Source of the DNA: Halictus rubicundus
Taxonomy: Eukaryota; Arthropoda; Insecta; Hymenoptera; Halictidae
Direction of reading: 5' to 3'
Assembly: GCF_050948215.1 (NCBI RefSeq)
Contig: NC_135151.1
Coordinates: 7,852,220-7,916,219 of the forward strand
Length of the DNA stretch: 64,000 nt
Part shown: positions 1 through 11,170 of the stretch, in pieces
Numbering within the stretch: position 1 is the first letter of the stretch
Layout: each line of letters opens with the position of its first letter
The notes under the pieces: generated by a model
Seen by the model: the letters and a program-made list of their open reading frames with translations, nothing else
Databases searched by the model: none
What the model was told of the DNA's origin: nothing
Made by a program: the position numbers and the translations under genes

Positions 1-720
1 TTTTAATGAAAGCGTCAGGCAACCTCTGTTTTCTTCTATTTTATTGATCTTTGAAGGGTGACAACATTCCTCGAAGGTTAATACTTGTCATTTTATTATT
101 TTGTACTTTCGAGAAACTGTATCATATGAGTACTAATAATCAAAGTCCGAATTGCGAAAAAGTTGCTTCAAATTGATGGTCTTGTCGCTGTGCATATAAT
201 GTGTAAATTAAAATTAGAGATTGAAATGGTCTTGAATAGAGAAGCAGGGATAATATTAGGATTGTCTGGTCGTGAGAAGTAGGAAGTCTTTGCTCCCGAT
301 TTATGCAATTGTTAAGCCAGGGAATTAGAAACGAGGAAGAGAGAATCCGAGCAACACCAAAATTTGTCCCAACGATAATATTTGTGTTTCCTACAACGTC
401 GACTAAATCGAAATACATACGTGTGCATGCGGGCATGTCGTAAACGCATAAAATGATAGAGTAGCCTCCTAACAAACTTCAGCAAACAGAATCGCACCTG
501 AAAATAGCTGGGCTAGTTATTCTCCAAACAAATAATCGAACCATAAATCTGCGATCGGTAACTGTGCCGCTTTCCGCGCATTAAACTACGCACTTAATTC
601 ACCGCATTTAATTATTTACTCTATATCCAGTGAATTTCTATTGCGGCGCCCCGATTGGCATTCGAAAGGAGATGGCGAAAGTTTATTGCACGTTTGTTGT
701 TGTCCGCCGCAGTCTTCTGA
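1..720. other. non-coding stretch, nothing recognised
   Basis: AT-rich sequence with only short, low-quality open frames. No splice-bounded exon, repeat or RNA gene is seen. It lies downstream of the last visible exon of the minus-strand RhoGAP gene, so it is probably part of that gene's next intron (inference). Confidence 0.5.
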
Positions 721-1165
721 GGATTTTAAGACTTTCAAGGAATTTCTGAGACTTTTTAGGCTTTCCAGGCTTTCAAAGCTTTCAAGACTTTCAATACTTT
801 CAAGGTTTTCGTGGCTTTCAAGATTTTCAAAACTTTCAAAATTGGCAAGGCTTTCAAGGCTTTCAAGATTCTCCAGACTTTCAAGATTTTCAAGACTTCC
901 AAGATTGTCAAGGCTTTCAAGACTTTCAAAGCTTTCAACACTCTCAAAGTTGGCAAAGCTTTCAAGACTTCCAAGAATTTTCAGGCTTTCAAGGCTTTCA
1001 AGATTTTCAAATCATTCAGGACTTACTATTTTCAACACATTCATGGTTTTTAAGAGTTTCAGGGCCTTCAAGACTTTCAAGACATTCAAGCTTTTCGAGG
1101 CTTTCAAGATCAAGGTTAGGACAAGGCTTTGGTAGGTCCTTTCAATACTTTCAAGATCTTTAAAA
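721..1165. repeat. degenerate 9-bp minisatellite (CTTTCAAGR units)
   Basis: About 45 tandem copies of a nonamer of the form CTTTCAAGG/CTTTCAAGA/TTTTCAAGA, with occasional 10-bp slips. Because the unit is a multiple of three, several frames stay open on both strands. The plus frame reads as Leu-Ser-Arg/Lys triplets and another as Phe-Lys-Ala/Thr triplets. These long open frames follow from the periodicity and I do not call them genes. The array edges fade out gradually. It probably sits inside an intron of the minus-strand RhoGAP gene. Confidence 0.85.
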
Positions 1166-2525
1166 CGTTGAAATTCTCCCGACGTACAAGATTTTCAGGA
1201 CTTCTTAACTTCAAAATACCGGACGGAACCCGCCAAGGTTTCACAACCTCCGAACTTTTCCTCTTTTTTCAAATCGATCCAAAGTTATTTTGTCTGGAGT
1301 ATCAACAAGAAAATCAATTGACCCTCAATATTTCCCTACCCTTTAACAAAATTACGCGATCAGCAAGTGTTTACACCTGTCACTCACCTTTCTCCTTATC
1401 ATCCTTCCCCTTGTTGTCGAAGAAACCTGTGGTGAGAGCTTTCCTCTTCAGCAAAGGTGCTCTCCTCTTCGGCTTTGTAGTAATAGAGGTACCGCTCAGG
1501 GATTCTATGAACAAAACAACGATACGAAACGAATTAACACCTTTCATGTGTTACCGCGGCGCTTAAACATCAATTATTCTTTCAATCGACAGCTATCGAT
1601 TCGGAGAACCGCATTAATAGAATCACGTTCCAATAAGAAATCTCTGTGCTCTCTTTTCTACATTGTGGTTTCATTGATTCACTTCCGCTTTGATACGGAA
1701 GCGGAACAAAGGAACGCAGAACGGATCGGAGAAAATGGGACTCGATGAAACGCGATACCGTTCTTGATTGTTGAATAACGTTGACGATCGCGAATGAAGG
1801 GGAACTGAATTTACGTAGCCTATTGGGAAATCAATTTTGCTATACTTGCATCGAGTTCAACATTTTCAAACAAACCGATAGCCAACGCCAACACTTTGCA
1901 CTCGAATGGATATTTTCAAGTTCCATTAAAAATTACCATACTGTAATTGAATCAATTTTCACACTAACAAATTTGTGTGTATTTAGAATGCTATATTAAA
2001 TTGCTAAACATTTAATCTTTTGATCGTCTATTTTTCTACGAGTTGGATTCTTGGACATTTTCCTTATGAAATAATAATTTTAAGGATTGATGAATTATTA
2101 AATATCGGAATTGAACGAAGGAAAATATGCGTTTAGTCAAAATTTGTTCTTCGTATTATTTGAAAGTAAGAATTTATTCACTGGCTCAGCAGTGATATTC
2201 GTCTGCAAAAGATTAAGTGCAGTACAAGTGGACGCACTTAATTAGATGAGCATAATGGAAAAGGTCGTGCGTAATGAAAATATTCTAGGAGTCTGGGGTG
2301 AAACGTTCAGATTCTACAGTTGACATAATTTCGAGTGCAGAGGACCACGAATGAACGTTTTCTTTGATGCATCGTGGGTGTAAAATACGTTTAGCATTTG
2401 CAAAATACAAGAGGGTTGAAAGAGTAGGAATAAAATAAATCTTTGAATGAATTGTCTCATTTTTGTGGAATTTTTAGTGACAATTTTTAAAGGATTGAAA
2501 CAACGAAAACGTTGAAAGTACTCAC
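1166..2525. other. probable intron sequence, nothing recognised
   Basis: AT-rich DNA directly after the donor site of the RhoGAP exon that ends at 2526 on the minus strand. No further exon with the required phase (1) is visible. The next exon of that gene is expected beyond the left edge. Confidence 0.5.
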
Positions 2526-2682
2526 CGCTGGGCGGCCTAATGTGAACTCCCAAATTCAGGGCCTGAAGTTTCGCGACTGCTACCTTGCAAAGCACCTTCC
2601 TCTCGATTTCTGATAGTGATCGCAATGGTGTATTGTGCAGGGTAACTCGTCGCCCATTGGTCCCCGCCCAGGTGCACTTTCC
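2526..2682 (-). CDS. ARHGAP6/36-type RhoGAP, internal exon 2
   Basis: A 157-nt exon on the minus strand. It is preceded by a pyrimidine-rich acceptor ending TTTCAG at 2683 and followed by a strong donor GTGAGT (2520-2525). It enters in phase 0 and leaves in phase 1, encoding 52 residues. Key residues are the GKCTW opening, then GRRVTLHNTPLRSLSEIER, and KLQALNLGVHIRPPS at the end. In vertebrate ARHGAP6 a VW..EG..TW....GR.V.L segment, followed by SLSE.ER and a LQ..DL...I.IP stretch, lies just N-terminal of the RhoGAP domain, and the pattern here matches it closely. The join to the exon ending at 9278 recreates VWTPQ-GKCTW, which supports the splice. The GAP domain itself, which would stimulate GTP hydrolysis by Rho-family GTPases, is outside the window. 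I am confident of the family; the exact orthologue (a RhoGAP54D-like fly gene) is inferred from memory. Confidence 0.85.
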
Positions 2683-5097
2683 CTGAAACATAATATGCTC
2701 TGAGAACTTTCTCTCGTTGCAACGTTCCCGCATTATGTGTCAAAGATTAACTCACTACAGATTGCTATAGACATTCGTATAACGTGGCACAGAAAGTGTC
2801 TTCGAAATGGCATAACACACGCGCTGCTTTCAAAATCGAACACCTACATTTTCACAGTGCAGCAGAGCACAGTCGTGAACAGTTTATATATCTTTTTCTC
2901 TTGCGCAATTATTCTATAATTTGCTGTTCCATTTAAATTATATTCATTTATGAACTCATAAAATAAATCTGCTCTAGACCAGAAAAATCCTTATCTGAAT
3001 GAATAACACCGACAATAATTCGTCTGAAATTATTACTGCGCTCTGACATTAAATAAAGGCACATTTAAAATATCCATCAACAACGAGTATGATTTAACGA
3101 ACAAATAATGCTGACATTCAATAAAGACACGTTTACAACAGCCCTCGCCAAGCTTTAATTGAGGAAAATTAAATGCAGGAAAATTAATTGACATTTCATC
3201 CGCGGTTTTGGTGTTCCCCCGTTGTTACTTAGTTAATAAACGATTCCAGAAAGTTCCGCGCGTTGTTTCCCGTCCTCGTGGGCAATTACTGACACGAGCT
3301 GCCTGGCTCGAAACAAATGGTTCCCAATAAGTTAGCCTTTGCGGTCTACTTTCCTCGTTCGAAACGCAATTACAAGGAAAGCGAAGTGAAAATCGGTTGA
3401 AAAATTAATCGTGAATTTATTCGCGGCGAAAGTTTCAAAGTGTTTCGAACGTTCGATTCCCGCGGATGTAATTGCGGCGCATTCCTGTAAATCGTTTCGT
3501 ATGCTCGATGCGAATGTCGTCGGAAATGTGGGGAACGGGAAATAAGCTCATTAAACTCGTAAGCGTGCGAACTATTATAACGAATGGACGAAAGCAAGCA
3601 ACGTTAAGACCTCGGCGAAGGTAGATTTAATTAAAACTTCTCTGAGCGGAAAGTTTTGATTACGATTCGGTTGCGCGGTCCGTTGTAAACGTTGTCAAAC
3701 GCGTCCGACAACATTGCATCGTAAAAATTATTTATTTCGTCGAACGAACAATCAGGTTGCTACCGATTCTTTTTCATACCGTTCGCAAACAACATTCCCC
3801 TGGAATGATAGAACATGATATTTCACCGAGATGAACAAAGTTTCGACGACGCGAAATTGAAATTTCTGGTTATTTCCAGCCGTCTCGATTACCAGACAGC
3901 ACGGAAAACAACTGACAGAGACATTACGTACGTACCTACGTTATATTTTCACGTGTGTCCACGGGAGATATGTTTACCAACTTCCCTGTCGTTTTCGTCA
4001 GCTAAATTCTGCGACAACAGACCGCTGGTGGAAAGCGGCTTTTTTCCGTTTGTAACGCGAAACAAACGGTTTACGCTTGTCTACCGAAAATTGTTAGGCG
4101 TACCAGGCGTCGAAACGGCGATGAAGTTCAAGCAGAAGCGATTGTGTCGAAATTGTGACGCGGAGGAATTCTAGATGACGGCAGAGGCGAGCGACAAGCG
4201 TGACATTATTTTCCTGTCCGGAATATTTTCATGCTCCAAGAAATGGCGAAATAAAATATTCCACGGCAAAGTATATCTATAGAAACGTACAGAGTACAAT
4301 CAACTACAATATTTGAAACAAACAAATTAATTGTAACAAAATAATCATAATGAAATCAAGGCGTGGGCGTATTAAAAATGGCGCCACAAGAAGATTGGAA
4401 CTTTCGTAACCGTATCGACAACAATATAGCTGCAAAAAAAAAACGACAAAATGAAATCGTTTACAGCAATACACATTTTGAAAAAAGTAGCCTCTATAAC
4501 AAGAATTGAAGTGAACAACTTTCTTGAATTGAAGATCAAGGATTTAAATGCTACAAGGACATTTTCTGAACGAGACAGTGTCCAAAGAAATTGAACAGCG
4601 CGTGATTCTTCGTGTTGAGTTGAACAACGGTTAGGAGAAAATTAATAGAATACAATATTGTGTGGGATGATGACGTGCAACAGGGATCGGCGATTTCAGG
4701 ATCGTTTGGATGTTGTTTTCGCGCTCGACCGAGTGTCCCCGGAAGATTCGCTGCCTCTGATGTAATGAATTGGCTCCCCGTCAATTTCGAATTCAAATAT
4801 TATCGAGCGGCATCCTCGCTCGGGGACAACGATGTCCAATAATTTACGATCGTACGATTCCCGTTTAACCGTTTCAAGAACAACGCGCAGAGCCCGGCTA
4901 ATTTATCGCGATCGCTTCCTGGATTCAGTATATTCGCCGAATACCGAGGCTTCGACCCTCTTTATCGTCGCAATTAGTCTAGACCACCACCCTTGTTATC
5001 ATACTGATTGGGAAACCAGCGAGATATAGTTCTGGAATTAGAAATGGGAATTGCCGCGTTGATATCTTCCTTCCGAGAACTCGCTGTTAATTATTAT

Positions 5098-5291
5098 TAA
5101 ACTGCGGATATTTGTGCGAAATAAAAACTGTTTGCCTCGTTAACAAGTAACAGGGGCCAAGTAAAAATTCCTTTCTTCTTTTAATAATGTTAACAAGCTG
5201 ACACCGATACGTTAATATCCTTAAATATTTTTAATCTCTTCGTTGCTTCAAATTGCAACTACTCATTCTTGTCATAAATGCATAAAATCTA
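5098..5291. mobile_element. hAT-like MITE with 8-bp target duplication
   Basis: The left end reads TAAACTGCGGATATTTGTGC. The right end carries the family's conserved TTGTCATAAATGCATAAAATC followed by TCTA. The flanks are an exact 8-bp direct repeat, ATTATTAT (5090-5097 and 5292-5299). The family consensus ends TAGACTGCGGAT; this copy has lost the CGCAG portion of its right terminus. Other copies are at 29885, 30267, 39735, 46905 and 60980, with a diverged one at 21692. No transposase is encoded. Confidence 0.8.
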
Positions 5292-5984
5292 ATTATTATA
5301 CAAGATGTTATAAAATTGAACGGGCAAGTCCCGATAATAGAAAAGCAACACGGAACGATGGTAAAAATGTAAATGGTAATGGTATCCAGACAAAGTCATA
5401 GAACAATGTTTTTTTAGAAGATGGAACACAGATTTCTGCAAATAATTAATTTTGCAGAGGGAAGATCGTGTTTCAAAGTAACAGAGCACTGAGTATATAG
5501 GTTATTCCAGAATTGATCGGACAAGTATCAAGAATATTAAGTAGAACAATATGTAATAAGAAGAAGCATAGATTTCTGCAAGTGGCTAATTTTGCAGAGC
5601 GAAAGAAATAAATAAATGCAGTGCAAGATAAACGCGCTGGAGTACCAATTTCTGTAGAATTGGAACGCGAGCATTTAAAATAGCAACTGCACTCAAAACC
5701 AATATTTCTATCGTAAACTATTTCGACTTACGCTTGATTGTGTCAAGATGCTAGTTGCATTGTGCAGGTGTCGTTGACAGATCGGATTCGCAATCCCTAC
5801 AATGTCAGAAACTGTATACAACCGAGTAATGAATCCCAAATGTCGGATCGGTTTGTTTCTAATGGTCTTCGTCTTCGAGTATATTTTTGTGTTTCATTCT
5901 CTCATCGTAGGACAACAAACTGTGCAAGAAATGTAACACGGTTCAAAGGATCAAAGCTCATGCTCCTGTTCTTCTAATAAGAGC

Positions 5985-6715
5985 CTCTACAATCTCCAAT
6001 TATTTTCGTCGTTCATCCTCTTACGGAACATCGATCAGCTAGAATAGAACTTCCAACAATTTATCAAGACTCATTTCAAGATGTCTGTACAACAACAACA
6101 ACAACAACGAATTTAGGTTCTCAGGAACATGACACAACGATCAGGAATTGCAACCAATCTGTGCTAATCGCAAGTGTCCCATTCTGAACGTCACAAAATG
6201 GTGAAATGTCCTCTTACAGGATCTCAGACAGTTAGAACAGAACTCCCAATAATTGATCAAGACTCATTTGAAGACATCTGTACGACAACAATGAATTGAC
6301 ATTCTCGAAAATATGGCGCAACAACTGTGTACTACTGTAAACGTTACAAAATGGTAAAATGTCCTCTTCCATAACCTCAGACAGCTAGAACAGAACTCCC
6401 AATAATTGATCAAGACTCGTTTGAAGACATCTGTACGACAACAATGAATTGAGATTCTCGAAAACATGGCGCAACAACTGTGTACTACTCTAAACGTCAC
6501 AAAATGGTAAAATGTCCTCTTCCAGGACCTCAGACAGCTAGAACAGAACTGCCAACAATTGATCAAGACTCGTTTGAAGACATCTGTACGACAACAATGA
6601 ATTGTGATTCTCGAGAACATGGCGCAACGACTCTGTACCACTCTGAACGTCACAAAATGGTGAAAGATTCTTTTCCAGGACCTCAAGCTGCCCGAACAGA
6701 AGTTTTAGCATACTC
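5985..6715. repeat. 153-bp tandem repeat array
   Basis: Landmark GACATCTGTACGACAACAAT starts at 6273, 6426 and 6579, giving an exact 153-bp spacing. A more diverged, longer copy starts near 6046 and carries a (CAA)n expansion at 6089-6109. Each unit contains CAGAACTNCCAANAATTGATCAAGACT-type sequence and a conserved CGTCACAAAATGGTGAAATG-like block. The unit is 51 codons long and the minus strand stays open across three units. I see no start or splice evidence, so I do not call it coding. Confidence 0.9.
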
Positions 6716-9229
6716 TCAGTGATTAACACGTTTATGCAACATCACCTAATTTGTAAGCCAAGAAGACGACAGTAGGACTAGGGTTTAGGGGATCTCACGA
6801 CCACCGGTGCGCGCACCTAACTGCACAGCGGCTGTTAGTCGAAAACTCCGGGTGTGTGTCGGTGCACGTAGTAGTGGTAGCGCAGGGGTTAAGTATAGTT
6901 TATACACACCACCGTTGGCTGACTATTTCTGGCGGCGCCAGCGAAATTCCGAGGCCCTAAATTGGTTATCGCGCTTACCACTTAACGAGATCGCCGTTGG
7001 CAAGGTCGAGCCTCTTCTTCTTATTCTCGGTTCTTATTCTTCTTCTTTTTCTCGTTTCACATCGCGCCGCGCCGCGGCATACTCGGTCACACGGGCCAGA
7101 TATTAAACGGTGGCTTCGCGAACGGGGGTGGGCACCGAAGAAGAGGAGAAAGGGGAGGTGGAAAGAAAAATAGACCGACTGTCGAACCGATGAGATAGAT
7201 CCACGAAGAAGCCGGGAAGGCGAAGAGGCGAGCGGATCGGGAGCCGAGAGGCTGCACACGACGCCCCGAGGAAACAAGAAGAAGAAAACCGAAAAGGTGT
7301 CATGGCTTGGATATTTCAAAGAGATTGCGTGACGTTTGGATTACCGATTTAGATCGAATATTGTGTATAGCCGGTGTGCACCGTGTACAACGTACGTCAA
7401 CACTCGCCGATGCCGAGGCACCGGAGGAACTGTGTTCCCGGGACATTTGTGGTGGATTTGCAGAAATTGAAGGCGAACACGATTTCCCTACCGTGCGTGA
7501 ACATTTTTTTTTTTTTTTTGGTTTTGCTTGGTCATTGTTGTATCGTTCACGTATCTGTAGTTGATTCTGCGTCGTTCAGAAGATGACTAATTTTATATTA
7601 GGCTTGGTAGCAGCAATTTTTCGTGTCCACCATCACGTGCCAAGATTTAGTGTCAAGCGACAAAGCTGAAGACTAAAATTCATAGAGAAGGATCCAGCAC
7701 GATTCGACGTGATCGAGGGCTTGCACTTCGAAGACTTACTCTTTGAGAATTCGCTGTTTAGAAGTTCAAGGTCAAGGTTGATGTTTTTTTTTTTTATGAC
7801 ATGGTACACCTGCCTTCGTGTGGTTACATTGTTGTGTGGAACTGTGTAATATCTTTTCGTGGTTATCTATACACGACCTCGACTGTAGTCGTATGTTGAA
7901 GTGTAATCGAGTATGATAGAGTTTGTTTGCTACAACGATACGCTAACAGAAATATATCATTTAGTTTCGGACACTGTGTTGACCTTGGAACCGCGGGATC
8001 CATGCTCTGGAACGAAATCACTTAGTCATAACATTTGGAGAGCAATAATTTTTTGCTTTGACAGTTCGTTCGTGTTAAAGCGAGGAGGTGTAATAACAGT
8101 GTGTACCTCTTGACTCCAATTTCATGTTCTTTCCTAGTACATGTAAACTTCTTTTTATATGGTTTTCAGTGGACAAATAAACTATCATTTTCCACTATCG
8201 CCAAAGTATATTTTCCAACTTGTATAATTGACTTCTTCAAAGTATATTGTAAAATAACATTTTTTACTTTTCTCAGGCGAGTACGACCTTCGTTTAACTT
8301 TGAACGGTAATTCGCGACGAACGAGTGAACGTTAATGAACGTACGTTTCAAGTCGTACTGCCTAATTTACGAAAACCCGAAGGTCTCCAACGCGATCCTT
8401 TGTCACGCCACTATTTCCCATTGTTCGAGGATACGAACCGCACAATGGTAATATGAAATATTAATCCGCGGGTATTATTAAGAAAACGGCCGGATTAGCG
8501 TCGTTATTAATAGCAACACTCTATTTTCGCGGTGGACCTTAATAGCGACATCATTAATTCGTTTTCTTTCTCATAACGAGGCGGACACTCCCGGCTATGC
8601 GGCGACAGGTGGTTTAAGCAAATTATTCGTAGATGTGTTTTGGCAAGGGAAAACTCTATGTATAGCGCGCGCGCGGTTCGTTCTTGTTTCGTTCACGAAC
8701 CGTAAATAAAATTCGCTTAAAACAAACAAAAATCACGTCTCAACAATCATTTCACTTCCACAATTCCCACATTAGTCCCGAAAACGCGAAGGTGTTTGAC
8801 AACTCGATAAACAACGATCACCCGAGTCGATTTACCTTGCGAGTCCTTCTAGCTAAACATTTTCAAAAATGTACTCATTAGAATTATTATTACATTGTTG
8901 CTTATGAAATTATGGATTTTAACCAGTAAAGTTGAACAAACAATTTCTTAAAAAATAAATCTTCTTCGTAGATATTAAATGTTTTTCTACTTCTAGGAAA
9001 TGATGAACTACAAACAAGTTCTCCAATCACTGCAACCTGTCAAATAAATCGTAGTGCTGGGGGTAATGCCATTTTGAATTGGAACTGACTGTAGTCATAA
9101 GTAGCTCTTTTCTCACTATGCAAACGAGTCAGAAGTATGCAGGATGAAGGGTGCAGAAGTATGTAGGTTTCAAACGCAAGCAAAGATTCAGCGAGAGAGA
9201 AAAGCGTGGGTGAGAAAATGGGGCAAGAC

Positions 9230-9260
9230 ACACGCGCGCGCACACACACACGCACACATA
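9230..9260. repeat. (CA/CG)n microsatellite next to a splice donor
   Basis: Alternating purine-pyrimidine run of CACG and CACA dinucleotides. On the minus strand it lies 12-42 bases inside the intron that follows the large RhoGAP exon. Read-through into it would give a Cys/Val-rich tail before a stop. Confidence 0.8.
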
Positions 9261-9277
9261 AGCAGACGAGGACTTAC

Positions 9278-11170
9278 TTGCGGTGTCCAGACGGAGGGTT
9301 GATTGGAGGCCCTCGAGGTGCTCTTGCTCCGGGACCGCCATATCTTCTTGGCGACCAGTCGACTGCCGTGATGCACCACGCTGCTCGAGGACTTGCTCTT
9401 CTGCATCGCTGTGCCACCTGCGGAATTTGTCGACGAGGAGGTGAGTGCCGGCGAACCAGGTGCCGAGTGCGGCTTGTCCTTGTGCGCGTTGGAACCGTGA
9501 AGGAGATGGGAGAGGAAGGACTGGTGGTGGTGATGCTTGGGGGTCAATGGTTCTTCGGAACCGAGGCCACCGTCTATGCTGCTCCTCGAACTCGCGTTAC
9601 GACTCGGTGGCGAGCCGGTCGTATCAACGTCCGACAGATTCTCCGAAGGATTCTCCATGGACGACATTTCCCTATAATTAATCGCCCAATTGTCCTCGGT
9701 CTGACATCCCTTACTATTACCGTCGTCGTCGCTCAACTTCGTGATCTCTCCCTTAGCTTTAATATTCCTTAAATTGCGGTCGTAGTTCACGCGTTTAAAT
9801 CTATCCACCTTGTCGGCGTCCATGGACTTCTTCCTGGCCATACGAAGGTACCTTTTGATAGTGTCGCTAACGGATGGCGAGACGTCGTCGTTGTCCACGC
9901 TGCTGCGTCTTCTGCCGGTGGCTTTTTGCGCCGGCTTCTCCTGCAGAGCCTCTTCCTTCTCTTTTTCTAACAGTATGGCGTCCAACACTTCACGCGGAAC
10001 AGGATCGGTTTGCACACCATCCTCTATGGGGCCACGGTCCGTGCTAGGTTCTTGAACAGCTATCAATGGAGGTGGAGAAGTAGGGTCCCTCCAGGTAGAC
10101 AACCAATCCTCATCTTTCGTAGGAACTCTGGTGCGCTGATGAGTCCACCATCGAGACGAAGGTGAAGTGTACGCACCTGTCGCGCGAGGACCTCTGAACC
10201 CCCTGGTGCACCTCAGGTCGAAGTATAATTTTTCTAACAACTTCCGATCAGTTAGAATGTCTGTAATCACATGCTGCCTGTTTCCAGACTTGCTATAGTA
10301 CCGGCCGATAGTATCCATCAAGGACTTATGCACATAATCACCCTGGTAAGGCTGCATGGACTTCGGAACCTTCGACGAGTCCCTATCCTTATCTTTATCC
10401 TTATCTTTAGAAGACTGCCGAACAGACAAGTCCTCCAACCTAGACTGCGCGAGCATCATGTCCAAATGCTGCTGGAGTCTATCTATTAGACTCTGATAAT
10501 CAAACGCATCCTTTCCATCCACCTGACCACTCGTCTCTGACCTTCCACCCGGCTTCGTCGTTCCAGCGACGTCGCTCTGCATATTCAGGTACTTCTGCAG
10601 CATATCAGCCAAGGCCTTAGCCTCAGAATCCTCCTGCTGGAACTTCCTGCGCTCCACAGGACTAGATGGCGTGCTACCACCTTCTGTCGCTAGTAGCCAC
10701 TCCCTTTTCGCCTTTGCCAAATCAAACTTTCCCGTAGTGGTAGCCTGAAGAACGAAGGACTGCGGAGGTCCCCTAAGATCATCAGCTTCGTCCGCTGAAC
10801 TCGCCTTGGTCCTGCAGCTGCCTCCTTTGATCTGCCTCCTCCGTCTCTGGGCCCTGAACCCTAATGTCCCTGGGTAGGAAGCTTTCCTCCAGAGAAGGAA
10901 CCTTGGCTCTTTTTGACAGACTTCTTGGAAGTACTGTTCAATTTTTGGTATGTCCTCCGGTCGGTTATGCGTGCCATCGGGAATCAAGCGTCGTCCAGCG
11001 TCCGCCATGTACCTCCAAGTCTTCCTGGTCAGCAGCCATCGTTCCTTGATGGGCTTGGTGGACCGTTTGGTCCTCCGGTCCTTGGAGGAGGGCGGCGTGA
11101 CCCTGGCGGAGGCGCCTGTGTCCACGCTGTCGCGACGCGAGCGTCGTCTGCCGCCAGGACGCTCCGCCAT
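9278..11170 (-). CDS. ARHGAP6/36-type RhoGAP, N-terminal coding exon
   Basis: A 631-codon open exon. The start ATG at 11170-11168 (context GCGACGATGGCG, good Kozak) is the first ATG in frame; an in-frame stop lies near 11240. The exon ends exactly after a Gln codon at the donor GTAAGT. In order: a basic Arg/Ser-rich start (1-40); a conserved-looking block at about 42-104 containing KERWLLTRKTWRYMADAGRR and then LLWRKASYPGTLG; four short helix-like repeats at about 186-200, 227-242, 283-296 and 432-449; a conserved RFKRVNYDRNLRNIKAKGEI stretch at about 457-476; a Ser-rich low-complexity tail with HHHH (546-549); and basic WRSRSKSTSR just before VWTPQ. The family is recognised mainly from the next exon. 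The long N-terminus is probably a disordered regulatory and docking region for a cytoplasmic or junctional Rho GTPase-activating protein (inference). Confidence 0.85.

Larger units (their letters stand above)
2683..9277 (-). other. intron of the RhoGAP gene (6.6 kb)
   Basis: Bounded by donor GTAAGT (9272-9277 on the minus strand) and acceptor CAG (2683-2685), phase 0 on both sides. It contains a hAT-like MITE (5098-5291) and a 153-bp tandem array (5985-6715). At 6800-7300 there is a GC-richer, polypurine block that could be an alternative promoter or untranslated exon, but no coding exon is supported there. The rest (2740-5090, 5300-5980, 7600-9230) is AT-rich, with no recognised feature apart from short homopolymer runs and a (GC)n stretch near 8664. 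Confidence 0.8.

Noticed and set aside
641..1135. 164-codon Leu-Ser-Arg repeat protein
   Set aside because: Explained by a 9-bp repeat being a multiple of three; alternative frames and the opposite strand are also open.
3440..3475. GTTCGATTCCCGCGG resembling a tRNA T-loop
   Set aside because: No matching acceptor stem, D-loop or anticodon arm could be placed upstream.
3815..4174. 119-codon plus-strand frame
   Set aside because: No splice or promoter support and no protein-like pattern; a chance frame within the RhoGAP intron on the opposite strand.
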